Assembly (NCBI GenBank): GCA_000697335.1
Contig: JNEM01015820.1
Location: forward strand, 1-14,160
Source: Conidiobolus incongruus B7586
Taxonomy: Eukaryota; Entomophthoromycota; Entomophthoromycetes; Entomophthorales; Conidiobolaceae
DNA length: 14,160 bases
Reading direction: 5' to 3'
A program made the position numbers and the translations under genes. Of this stretch, positions 1 through 10,687 are shown piece after piece (the stretch's first letter is position 1; each line of letters starts with the position of its first letter). The notes below the pieces were generated by a model, which was given only the letters and a program-made list of their open reading frames with translations, was not told where the DNA came from and did no database searches.

Positions 1-513
1 ACTCAAACTGAAAACTTTTCAGACTTTTTCCCCGAAACAATATGGCAGAATCGTACCAAGTTCATGATGATACAACTTGAGAAAGATGTATTTACTCCTT
101 TATTAACACCTCAATATTCAGAAATGATTCCCTATCTACTTCAAGCTATCTCAGATCGTCTGTTTACTTGGTTCTTTATCCTCAAACTTCTACCAGCAGG
201 TCCTGAAAGAATGAAATACATGAACGAAGCTCTGAGACTCGTGCAGCAGAGTCAGCTAAATCCCAGAGTTAACGGAGTTAGAGAAACCTGTTACTCAGTA
301 TTTTATACCCTATACCAACTTCCGCCCCATCGCATCCCTGTCCACCTTCAGCAAAAACTATTAGACGCCTCGTTGCAGTGTATTTCATCCTGCCTCGATC
401 GCGAGGAACGACTCTCCGCCGGTGAGAGAGAATCGATGTACACGTTCCAAATTGCCATGTATCGCGGCATGTATACCTATTCCCCGAAATTACTCATCCA
501 ACCATCCACATGA
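1..513 (+). CDS. 3' part of an unrecognised protein gene (170 codons visible)
   Basis: The frame is open from base 1, so this is the C-terminal part of a longer protein whose start lies outside the window; the first ATG (64) need not be the real start. The stop is TGA at 511-513. The base composition is clearly richer in G+C than the flanks, especially 300-490, as expected for coding DNA. The 170 residues look mostly alpha-helical, with hydrophobic segments (YLLQAISDRLFTWFFILKLL, near residues 44-63) and several Cys and Tyr, but no zinc finger, Walker motif or other motif I can name. The middle or C-terminal helical region of a fungal regulatory protein is one possibility, but that is a guess. 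A second open stretch in frame +2 (518-610) follows the stop; see the findings for the uncertain 3' end. No function is assigned. Confidence 0.7.
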   Translation, partial: TQTENFSDFFPETIWQNRTKFMMIQLEKDVFTPLLTPQYSEMIPYLLQAISDRLFTWFFILKLLPAGPERMKYMNEALRLVQQSQLNPRVNGVRETCYSVFYTLYQLPPHRIPVHLQQKLLDASLQCISSCLDREERLSAGERESMYTFQIAMYRGMYTYSPKLLIQPST

Positions 514-3500
514 AAAGCATATGGATTTTTTTCTCAAAACAGATCCAATGAGACTGAGGGATATGCTAAATGAATGGGATAATTTGAATTTGAGGAATCT
601 TGTCATATGAGAAAAATTTCGAATCCTCACAACCTCGCATTTTCTTATTATTTGTAAAATTCAATACTTGAAATCGTTTTGACACTTATGATAATGACCA
701 CTTACTCCAAATTCAACTATCTCTCACAAATTCTCCTTAATTTCCATAATTGATCCCAGTTGTAAAATTTGTTTATATGAATCAAACATACCTACTAACC
801 ATCATTACTACCATCACTCGACTAGCTCAAATCTCTAACTCAGTAAAGGATCACATCCAATATTAATAATTCCCAAACTCCAACTTTATTTAACTAACAA
901 ATCTTTCATATCATTATACTTCCCTATATTTCAAATTTTAGAAATATTGTATATTATATTCTTATAAACTTATATCAATTTATTTAATTTTTACTATTTT
1001 TTGAATCATTTATATTTCATGAAATGATTTTATTTTGACTTCATTAAATATTCTCTCACCACTATCAACCAACTACTACCATTCTCATTCATTGTCTTAA
1101 ATATAATAACAAATAATGATACTATAATGAATCAATATAACAATCATATTACTAACAAAAGGAAATTAATATAAATCTTTTACAATTATTTCCAATCTCA
1201 ATTAATTAAATAATTTAACCTTCAAGGTCGAATATCTGTGACAATTTCAAATAAAACACCAATATTCACTTTTTTTCATTCAGGAGAATTTTAAACCAAT
1301 CATATAATAGAGACTTATAAATGCTAAAGTGGTTAAATATTAAAAATTGAATTGTTTTATTAGTTTGTTTTGATACTAAATAAGATAGGGGCTTAAAAAA
1401 TTGAAAAATCCCAAAAACTATTATCTACGGTTAAACTTTTTGAGATTATCCAATGATTTTAAATAATAGAATTTTTAAAATTTTTTAAATTGATTTGATT
1501 GATTGAAATTGGTTTAGATATTACTCAATTATATGTGATTTTTCACGAATTCTTTGATCATGTTATATTAAATATATTGAGACCAAACAACAATACTTTT
1601 TACCATAAAATACAATTTTTACCATTTATAATCATTATGAAAGTGATTTTTTGAACAATATACTTTTATTAAAATATAGTATTAATTAATAATTTCTTAA
1701 TAATTTATTTTTGATATTAATTTATATATTTTAAAAGATATAATATTGTAAAAAATTAAGTCATGTTAAATGGACATAAATTATCAAATTTCATGTTATT
1801 TATTATTAATAAAAATTTTGATATATTTTTGAGCTTTTATTTCAAATTGAATTAAAGGTATGATGAATAATATAATAATATAGTAATTATATCATTTTAA
1901 TAAATTATATTTGACTTTGATTTGAGTGATTATATATTGAAATTCAATTTATATAACTAATTATTTTAATAAATGTTCAATGGCTTAATAATTTGTAGGG
2001 TATATATCTACATCATTATCAATATAATATCTAAGGAATAATTCTAGTCACATTACTCAAATAACAAGTCGTCATTTCTTATTATAATTTCCAATCGAAT
2101 AATATCTGAATAATAATCCATTAAAAGCTTGGAGTTTAACCCAATTTTTAATTCAAATACTCATTAAATGACAATAATATATACTATATATAATTAGATT
2201 AAAAATTTGAAAAAAAATATAATACTACTAATCCAAAAAATTTCAAAAGTGAATTTGTTTCTTGGCTGTAAAATCTAAATTAAAATTCATTTTACATTTT
2301 TTTCAATCACATTGCCAATCAAGTTAATCAAGCAAAACTATGTAATATATGGTTATTTGTTTATTGATAAAATGAATGTTAATGTTTTTTATATCAAATT
2401 ACTTTTAAATATTTAATGCAAAATATACCTGAAGCTGATTAATTATTTCTATTTTTTATTATTTCAGATTTTGATAACAGTATTTCAATAATAATTGTTT
2501 ATTATATTCATTAATCAGTTTGAAAATCTATTATAATAAAGTTTGTTTTAATATTGAGTTCATAAACTTATTTTAATAATTAATGATTTTTGTTTCTAAT
2601 TCTTAAAATGTTTTGTAATTAAAATTATTATTATTATTATTATTATTATTAATTCCCAGTATTATTATAATCATAATATAAAAGTGATAATAATGATCAA
2701 ATATCTTAAATGTATAAAAATTAAAAAACTTTAAAACTTTAATCATTTATTTACTTTTATATGCTTTGAAGTATAATAATATATAGTTCACAGTATTAAA
2801 ACATAATTATATTTTATAGATATATTTTAGTTAGATTGATCTTAATTTATATCTCAAATATCTGAAACGAATAATTTTTATTATTAAAAGAAATAATATA
2901 ATTTTTATCTGATGTCTATAAATATTATATTTATTATGCATTAAGTTATACTTATTGTATATATAAGAGGAGTTTTAAATTGTCAATGTTGAATAAATTG
3001 AAAATTATTTTAATGGAGATTTATTTCTAGTTAAAAATGATATTATTTGAAATAAGTTGATAATAATCATAAAATATTCTCTAGTGAAATTGAAAAGAAA
3101 ATCCTATATAATCCTTAAATATTGATTAAATTAGTATAAAATATTCATACCTCTAAATATATTCTAAATTGGAATTCATTTTTGGTTACAGCTTATTAAG
3201 CCCTTGTTCATTCAAACTCAATTCAAAATAAAAATACGCAAGATTATTGAGCCATCATATTTAAGAGATAAAAGCTTAATAGATCAATTAAATATATCTA
3301 ATTATTATTAATTTTAAAATTTTTAATTGTTTTCCAGATAGCTATTAGAATTATTTAAATTGATAATATATAAATTAGAACTATATAGTATGAAAAATTA
3401 AGTAGTATCTTTTGAGTTTTCAATTATCAATTAAATGAATACTTTTAATAGTAGGATTAAAGTGGTTATTTGAGATTTGCAAATTTTCTTATGAATAAAT

Positions 3501-3625
3501 ATTCAAAATATAAATTAAATATAATTAGATTTTGGTGATTTATATATCGTAATAAAAAGTAGCTACAACTGTTAGATATATTGGTTAAAAGATAATAAAA
3601 TGAGTAAATGCTAACAATATGAAAT
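514..3625. other. Long gene-poor AT-rich stretch between convergent genes
   Basis: About 3.1 kb separate the end of the plus-strand gene from the stop of the minus-strand CBP20 gene. I see no convincing spliced gene, tRNA or rRNA here. The first part (about 640-1300) is unusual in having far more C than G on the plus strand. A short ATT microsatellite lies at 2624-2650. The rest is AT-rich DNA with no long open frame. The 3' untranslated regions of both flanking genes must lie inside it, but their ends cannot be placed. Confidence 0.6.
2624..2650. repeat. (ATT)9 microsatellite
   Basis: Nine uninterrupted ATT units in intergenic DNA. A likely site of length variation between strains; no other role is visible. 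Confidence 0.9.
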
Positions 3626-4481
3626 TTAATCTTCTCTGATATGTTTTCTACCGTCGCTATCGTTATTCTCTTCGTCGCTTCCATCTCTATCTCTCTTGCG
3701 CTTGGTATCTATATTAAATGATATATATTTAGCGACAAAAGAATATGAAATACATTATGACAATTACCAGGTTCGCTAGTAGCAACAAATTCTGAGGGAG
3801 CACCGCTTGGAGCGGTGGTGGTATTGGCGTAACGGGTTTCAACGGTGTTACCGGTTTCGGCCTCTTGTTTAGCTTTCAAGTGACCCCAGCCACCACGACC
3901 GGGATCGTATTCTTGTCTGAATTCGTCACGAACCTAGGGATAAATTATGAGTTATTCAAGTAAATGATATAAACTTAAAAGATGAAATAGCTACCTGACC
4001 GCCACTCTTTCCTCTACCAAACTGTCTACCCTCCTTAAAACCAGGATCTAAATCGGTACGAATAATACGCTCATCCAACTTGGTGCCATTAATATATTTG
4101 AGACAATCTAAAGCATCCTGATGACGGTAATATCTACTCAGAAATTAATATCATATCAATAAGACTGACTTATTATTAATTACTCAACAAAGCAAAACCC
4201 ACAAGGCGTCTTCTTAATTCTGTCCAGCCCCATAATAATTCTCTTAATTTCGCCGCATTTAATAAACACCTCATAAATTTGTTCTTCTGTGGTGTAGAAT
4301 GATAAGTTGCCAACATATAAAGTGCTGGTAATACTTAACTCATTTTGTAAATCAATATGATCTCCCTATTCATTAAAATTACTAATTATTTTTGGGATAT
4401 ATATATTATGTCAATATTTACAGTGTATTTGTTATCTCTATAACTGGAGGGTACATCTAATCGACTAAATAATGATGTCAT
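3626..4481 (-). CDS. CBC2: Nuclear cap-binding protein subunit 2 (CBP20), five exons
   Basis: Small subunit of the nuclear cap-binding complex. It binds the 7-methylguanosine cap of nascent RNA together with CBP80 and acts in splicing, 3' processing and export. Exons: 4422-4481, 4184-4365, 3995-4133, 3768-3933, 3626-3708; 209 aa. Introns are 50-61 nt, all GT..AG. The single RRM (about residues 34-110) has RNP2 LYVGNL (36-41) and RNP1-region [13 protein letters not shown] (71-83). Tyr14 (in YRDNKY) and Tyr37 match human Tyr20 and Tyr43, which stack on the cap. The C-terminal cap-pocket block with [20 protein letters not shown] (103-122), then SGGQVRDEFR and YDPGRGGWG, is fully conserved. Beyond residue 145 comes a tail of about 60 residues, longer than in the 156-aa human protein, ending in a charged Arg/Lys/Asp/Glu stretch that could act as a nuclear signal (inference). 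The ATG at 4481 opens the conserved N-terminal segment. The stop is TAA. Confidence 0.95.
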
Positions 4482-4723
4482 TTTATTATTTTAATTGTTC
4501 GTATTCATTAATAATCAATTAGTTTGAAATTTAAATCAATATTTGTGACTTGATTTTTATAATTTTTTCATATAGAAATTGTATTATGGGATAGTTTCAA
4601 ATTTTAATAATAATATAAATAACAATACAGTATTGAATTTAAATTGATAAATTGAAAAAAAGATATTATATATTAAAATTAAATATTAAATGAAAATGAA
4701 TTTATTAAAAACATTTAACATTT
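4482..4723. other. Intergenic spacer between SRP72 and CBP20
   Basis: 242 bp of AT-rich DNA holding the SRP72 3' untranslated region and the CBP20 promoter. No clear TATA box or polyadenylation signal could be singled out from the general A/T background. Confidence 0.5.
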
Positions 4724-7292
4724 TTAAAATTTACTGTTCTTTCCTTTCCCTTTCTTCTTATTCTTGGATTTGTTACTGCTTGTCTTGGGTTTGGGAGATT
4801 CTTCAGCAGCACTAAATGAAATTAGTTAATCTGGAATTATTTATCATTTAATTTAGATAACTTACGGCTGAGATTTAGTTTGGACACCAAATACCTTCTC
4901 TTCATCTTGTTGATTGTCGTGGACCTTAGCGTGGGAAGCTCCCTGAGTTCCTCGGATCTTTTTAGACTTGTTTTTGGGTTTGTAGTAACTACGATCTTTG
5001 AGGGGTAGCCATCTTTCAGGATCGATTTTACCACCAGTCTTTTGTAATTTGGGAGTAGGATTCTTACGTCGGTTTTTGCGTTTACGAGATGATCTAAAAA
5101 TGAATTGTTATTTTGGTATCTGGCTGTAATATATGTGATATTAACGTTACTGTAAAGAGGTATTAGAATCTTGAATTTGATCCCAATCCTTAGCAATGGA
5201 ATCAGGGATTCTAGGTCTCGTCTCAGAGATCGAAGGGAGTTGAGTAGCATACTGTTGAGCAGATTCAAGATCTACGTGGCTTAAGGCATTGACCAATCCA
5301 GCAATAGTTGAAAGCTGATTAGAGTCTTGTTCTAAGAGAGATTTATACATTTTTACTGATTCTTCATGGTTTCCTGTCTTTAGCTTAATTTGAGCTAATT
5401 GATCAGGAATATATTTGCTGAATTCACTCTAAATTGATATGTTAATATATTTAATAACTATTGATTTTATATAATATTTACCTTATAAGGATTGTCTGAA
5501 GATTGACATTCAGATAGTAACTTCTCAGCTTTATCAAATTGATTAGATGATACATACAACCAAACTAAAGTTCCAATAACACCAGGTAAATAATATGAAT
5601 CCTTGTTGGAAACGACGTTAGATCGAAATTGTTCTAAATGTTGAATAGCATTGTTGTAGCGGAGCTTAGTAAGAGAAAGTTGAGCTAAAGCCATATAACC
5701 GGTGGGATCTTGGGGATTTTTTTCAACAAATTCCTTTATATTTCATGTATTTAGTATATAAATATAATTGTATACTATCAATAAATACCTTAAGAATACT
5801 TTGAGCTTTTTGAACTCCCTTTTTAGTGTTTAAAATATCACATAGCAATAGTTTAGCATCAATCGATTCACTTGAAGTACCAATCAATTGTTGGGTGAAG
5901 GATTGAGCTCTAGCATACTAAACAATGAATGGATTAGTAACTGAAAAAAGTATAGTCATTAGATAAACATACATTTCCAATCATCAAAGCAGCCAAAGCA
6001 TTGTTAAATTTAATAGACTGAATTTGATAATTTTGCAAATTGTTTTGAGAAGCTTTGGAATAGATGGATTTATATTCTTGATACAATTTATAAACTTCTT
6101 GGAAGGAATCATTTAATGAGCTATTGCCAAGATCTTGCAAGTTGATACAATTTAAATTGTTCAAAGCAATTGGATGGAATGAAGTCTTTACTTGACTAAA
6201 TTAATGAATTGTTAGTATTGATATAACTAATATTATCGAATGCCTTTACTTTAAATTAATCACTTTTTCATAAATAGCTTGAGCTTCGTTTAATTCACCT
6301 AGCTTGTGATGATGATAAGCCAATTGAAGCAACATAGGAGCTAATTCGATGTCAATTTCTTCTTGAGTGTAGTCGGATCCGCTCATACTATCTTCGCTAA
6401 GCTTGATAGCCTTATTCAGCCAATCTTTGATTTCCTTATCAGAAGAATTGGAAGCAATTAAATTACTGGCATAGTTGTAATTAGCTTCGTAGCTGGTAGA
6501 GTAAGCCGAATTATTGGCTATGGATTGATCAGATGGAATGTTTTTCTAAAATAAATATTATGTGTTAAGTTAATATTATAACGATAATAAAAAAATAAAT
6601 TACCCATTCAATTTTAGGAGTATTGAATTTATAACTAGCAATACTTGCAAGATAATTGGTATATAATTCAGCATAACTGGAATCTTGCTAACATACAGAA
6701 TAATAAAATTAGTGTGACATAATAATAAAAATACAAAGTAGAATACTTGGTCAACTTGAGGTAAAACTTTTTCATAAAGTTCAATAGCTTTAGCGTAATC
6801 TTCCCTCTTATAAGCCTAAAAATGTTATATCAACAATAAACACTCTGGATCAATATATGAATAATTTGTAAGTCATACCATTTGAGCGTTCAAAACTCCA
6901 AACTTTAAACTGTTTTTGAGTTGAGTATCATTAGCTACATCCCTCTTCCAAACCTTTTCAAACTCCTCAAATTTGTTTAAACTGTATAAAATATACAGAT
7001 GTTCATAGGTTAAATTGAGTTCTTTAACAGTTTTAGCACTGAGTAAACCGATACAGGTGAGAGCTTTTTCGTAATTATCTAATCTCAAGTGCAAAATAAC
7101 TCGGATGTAAAGTGCGTCTTGATCTTGATTGTTAATGGATAAAACTATATGAAATTTAGCATACTATCGATTTATTGATAAGATTAGATTACTATTTTCA
7201 ACCAATTCTAAACATTTTTCCAAATTATCGTTATCATAATTGTTTTTTATTTCGATGAATAGGGAATCTAATTGATTATCTGACGAACTCAT
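4724..7292 (-). CDS. SRP72: Signal recognition particle subunit SRP72, eleven exons
   Basis: SRP72 pairs with SRP68 on the SRP RNA and is needed for co-translational targeting to the ER. Exons: 7193-7292, 6879-7144, 6747-6815, 6604-6687, 6250-6545, 5973-6195, 5789-5917, 5482-5733, 5151-5428, 4866-5093, 4724-4811. They join without a frame break into 670 aa, close to the 671 aa of human SRP72. The ten introns are 48-63 nt. Residues from about 1 to 550 are helical and TPR-like, for example the pairs around YAKAIELYEKVLPQ, EAQAIYEKVI and FDKAEKLLSE. The C-terminal RNA-binding domain is diagnostic: after a basic stretch (569-576) comes DPERWLPLKDRSYYK (590-604), then KSKKIRGTQGA. The last 20 or so residues are Lys/Ser/Asn-rich. 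Start chosen: the ATG at 7292, the first in frame, giving an acidic N-terminus leading into the first repeat. The intron 7 acceptor (AAAG) is weaker than the usual TAG. Confidence 0.94.
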
Positions 7293-8405
7293 ATTATTTG
7301 AATATTATCATTTATTCAATTTTATTGATGAAGTCAGTAAAGTCATTTTTTATTATTGTTAATTTAAGTTTAGATAAATATGGGTTTGATTTTAGTCAAT
7401 TTAATGGATTAAAATGGTGAATATTTGGCATTTTTATTCATTTCATTGATATTCAAAGTTGATATATAGGTGTAATAATTAAATCTTATCAAGTTAAATA
7501 TATGATAATATAAAATAAAACTGATACTTTAATTATTTCATGAATAATACAAAATATAATCAAATTTTTATTAGTAAAAACTGATATTTCAGTAATATTA
7601 TATATCAAAAGTTGAATATCTTTCAACAAAAATAAGGTTATATATTAGTATATTTATTAATATATATTAGATTTTAAATCATCCTATAATAATTTATTAA
7701 ATTAGGGATCCTGAATATTATATATATCGATTTTTTACAATACTCAAGCAATTAATTATAAAATTGTTAATCAATGCAAATTGTAAAAAATATAGATAAA
7801 ATTAATATGAATAGTTTTAACGAAAAATAGTTTATATTCGAATTATTATGATTTCTTCAATAAAGACATTAACTTTATCTACCTCATTGTAATCATTTTA
7901 CAATTTAAAATTTATATCGTTTTCATTGATATAATATTGTATAAATGATATTTTTAATGTTAATATAACTTTCATTATTATGATCATTTTTAATATTAAT
8001 AAATATTTCAAATTTTATTATATAATTGTATTAATGTATAAAATACTCAAGATTGATAACTTAAGTTTAATAATGATTTTAATTTAATTACTAGTTGATA
8101 TTGATTGAAATAATAAATATGCTTTAGAGCATTTTATTTACAATATATAATAAGGGATATCTTGAATAATTGAAATTATTAGTAATATATCATATCAAAT
8201 ATACTAAAAAGGTATAAATATATTGGATACATGGTAAATGTATGAATATTGTTACAATGATATATAACAACCTCGTATTATAATTTATTACTTGCTTCCA
8301 TATAAAGAAATATCTCTCAAGTATTATTAAAATATAAAAGATTAAAGATAAATATACAATTATTAATAAAAAAATATTACAAAAAAGAATTAGATGAAAA
8401 ATTTA
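7293..8405. other. AT-rich intergenic region upstream of SRP72
   Basis: About 1.1 kb between the SRP72 start codon and the stop of the JTB-like gene, both on the minus strand. It must contain the SRP72 promoter and the 3' end of the JTB-like transcript. No long open frame, RNA gene or repeat stands out. Confidence 0.55.
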
Positions 8406-8753
8406 TTAACTATTATCTAATTGATTCAATAATTTTTTATAATGATCATTCCTAATCTTTCTCCTTCGAAATAATACCAAACTGAAAAATAGTGTTGTCA
8501 ATATAAGACAAGTCGTCTGAAAGTAAAAATAATTTAATTGTTGGCTATGTTGGTCGCTAGGGTTGCAAGATATCGTCTTCGTAGTAGGTAGGTCAATGCA
8601 TTGTAGTTTTTGATAATGATGTGTAAGTTGGCAGTACGATGCGACTCTGTCTTCATCACCCCTACATGGTAAACATTTCGTAATTTGAATACATCTTGGA
8701 TCTTTTAAATAGTCAGTATCTTCGAGTTCCTTGTCCCTTTTGTTGTATTTCAT
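8406..8753 (-). CDS. Small JTB-like single-pass membrane protein (115 aa)
   Basis: The protein matches the jumping translocation breakpoint (JTB) family in layout. Cysteines at 21, 27, 30, 41, 52 and 63 follow the order C-x5-CLPC, C, HYQKLQC, SC seen in the compact extracellular or lumenal domain of human JTB (CSPC, GYVEKITC, SC). A transmembrane helix follows (about 77-95), then a short basic cytosolic tail (RRRKIRNDHYKKLLNQL) much like the human ending. JTB proteins have been linked to cell growth, mitochondria and cytokinesis in animals; the fungal role is not established. The frame is open upstream to 8807 but has no ATG before 8753, so that start was used. No N-terminal signal peptide is visible, whereas human JTB has one; either insertion depends on the C-terminal helix or an upstream exon was missed. 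No intron is needed. Stop TAA. Family assignment is by remembered motif comparison, not by search. Confidence 0.75.
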   Translation of the reverse strand: MKYNKRDKELEDTDYLKDPRCIQITKCLPCRGDEDRVASYCQLTHHYQKLQCIDLPTTKTISCNPSDQHSQQLNYFYFQTTCLILTTLFFSLVLFRRRKIRNDHYKKLLNQLDNS

Positions 8754-9817
8754 TATTTTTATTTTTATATTTATTCGGGTTTTGTTTATTAGATTTTGAG
8801 CAGTCAATTTAAAATTAATTTAAATTAATTCAAGTAACATTGAAAAATTTATGGGAATATTCGTTAAGTTATAATTATAGATTTTTGTGATATTTAATAG
8901 TCTTTTACAATTTTGAAGTTTGAAAATATTTATTGAACAATTGTAAGGAGTTTGTTTATATATTTTTAATCCTTAATTATAGTATATTATTTTTATATTC
9001 GTTGGTTAAGTTATAATATTTACAACTAATAATACATAATATTTTAGCAAAATTATGTACATTTATTATTAATCTAAATATAAAATTGGGAAAATATTAA
9101 TAATGTATGAAGCTATGAATTGGATATAAAAATGAAAAAAATTGAAATATCTTAAAATAGGAATGTTATACATAAGTTATTAATTATTTAAAAGACATTT
9201 GTACAATACTCGAAAAATTTTTCTTTTAAAATCAATTATTAATAAATGATAACATTAAAAATCATATATTTGAAACTGTCTTAAACTTTACGTTTATTCA
9301 ACATACACCCTAGAATATTATGAAAAATCAATGCATGAGATCTAGTAATAATTATATTAGAAGGATTCTAGGGAGGATTTATTGAGTGATTACATAATAC
9401 AAGATTTGGAAAATAGGTTAATAAATCAAAAAAAATGTGGAGAAATGAAAAAATAAGTCACTGAAATTGCAACACAATTATTATTCTAAGATTGAAAAGC
9501 GAGAATTAAGCTTGGCATTTAGTTGGTACTTGAATGTAAGAAATATTAAATAACAACTATATATACTTATTTATACTGTGCTAGAAATTATTCATAATAA
9601 CAACTGAATTATATTTGATAATAATTGAGGGTATTAAACTTCATTAATCCCATTTATACTCATCATACTATGAGAATTTATAATTGTATCCCTTAATAAT
9701 CGATTTCAAATCAACTTGAATATTGAATTAATATATTTATATATTAAAAAAATTATTAATAAAAATAATATCGATAAAAGATATAGTCTAGAGACTATTT
9801 ATATAATAAATATTAGA
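8754..9817. other. AT-rich intergenic region between LYAR-like and JTB-like genes
   Basis: About 1.06 kb holding the presumed JTB-like promoter and the 3' untranslated region of the LYAR-like gene. It has a small inverted repeat at 9308-9373 but no gene I can support. A 62-codon plus-strand frame at 9716-9904 is AT-rich, has a low-complexity product and overlaps the last LYAR exon in antisense, so it is not called. Confidence 0.5.
9308..9373. repeat. 9-bp inverted repeat (CCCTAGAAT / ATTCTAGGG)
   Basis: The arms at 9308-9316 and 9365-9373 are perfect complements separated by 48 bp of AT-rich sequence. The arms contain most of the local G and C. A weak hairpin or chance match; no function is claimed. 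Confidence 0.4.
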
Positions 9818-10687
9818 TTAGTTAAAATTGGCCTGAATTTTGTCATCTGTCAATTTGAAATTGATCTAAATAATTATATTAATAATATAATTTTAAGTTT
9901 ATAGATATAAATGAGGTTACCATTTCGTTGAAAGTAGTTTCGATATCTTTAGATTTAAATTGATCTTTCTTGGGATGTTCTTCAAATAATTTGGATAATT
10001 TTTTGATTAGTTTTTTATAGGTTGATTGACCATTCTATAAATTATAAAGTTAGTACTAGTTACTATATACTTCAAAACAGATGTAATACTTTTTCTAATA
10101 ACTTCTTAATACCCAATTGAACAGCTAACTTAATATCACTGGGCAATTCTTTCTTATCCCATTTTGTAAGTTGCTTATCTTCAGCGCTGATCTTAGATTT
10201 TTTGGCCGTGGTTCCAGTTTCGTTGGAATCAATTTCTTTGCGCTTGTTATCCTCTTTATTCTTTAATTCTTCCATAATACTAACTGGCTTAGGAGCTTCG
10301 TTACTGTTGTTGATTTGATTGTTATCCTTGTTATTATTGTTTTTGTTATTTTTGTTATTATTATGTTGATTTTTCTAGAAATTCAATTAAAAAAAATTAT
10401 CTAATAGATAATGCAAATGATAGTTTTTTTACCTTAGGACCTTTATATAAAGATTTTTGATATTTTTCAGCTTCAGAAATACAACTAGTATGGCTTCTAT
10501 ATTCCACACCTTTAAAATCGGTATAACAGTCGATACAAGTAAAGTTAGCTCCATAACATCTTCCTTTATGCTGGTCTAATTTTGGTTTTTTAACAGTTTC
10601 TTGACATTGATTGCAAACTATGAAATTTTAAATTAGTCATTATTCAAGATTATATATTAAAAATTAGTCATTACCGAATGAGACCAT
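9818..10687 (-). CDS. LYAR-type nucleolar zinc-finger protein, five exons
   Basis: Homologue of the cell growth-regulating nucleolar protein LYAR (yeast YCR087C-A group), implicated in pre-rRNA processing and ribosome biogenesis. Exons: 10675-10687, 10433-10617, 10090-10374, 9921-10034, 9818-9865; 214 aa. The first exon is only 13 nt and encodes MVSF, the conserved start of the family. The N-terminal LYAR fingers are complete: Cys6, Cys9, His21, Cys25, then Cys32, Cys35, His47, Cys50, in CIDCYTDFKGVEYRSHTSC (32-50), followed by the family block EAEKYQKSLYK. Residues 67-91 are an Asn/Lys-rich low-complexity linker. A basic section with an NLS-like KKSK follows, then a Lys-rich helical C-terminus (WDKKELPSDIK, YKKLIKKL). 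Introns are 55-58 nt; the third has a TACTAAC branch site. The two last splices are less certain, but skipping them gives early stops. Stop TAA. Confidence 0.9.

Noticed and set aside
3466-3684. 72-codon minus-strand open frame
   Set aside because: It is a different frame over the last CBP20 exon running into the AT-rich 3' flank. The spliced CBP20 frame explains the coding signal and stops at 3626.
4837-5268. 143-codon minus-strand open frame
   Set aside because: It reads SRP72 exons 9 and 10 in the wrong frame and through the intron between them. The correct frame gives the conserved DPERWLP motif.
8754-8807. N-terminal extension of the JTB-like protein
   Set aside because: The frame is open but contains no ATG, and its residues are Lys/Ile/Asn-rich with no signal-peptide character.
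9716-9904. 62-codon plus-strand open frame
   Set aside because: The product is low-complexity Ile/Asn-rich, and the frame lies antisense to the last exon and last intron of the LYAR-like gene.
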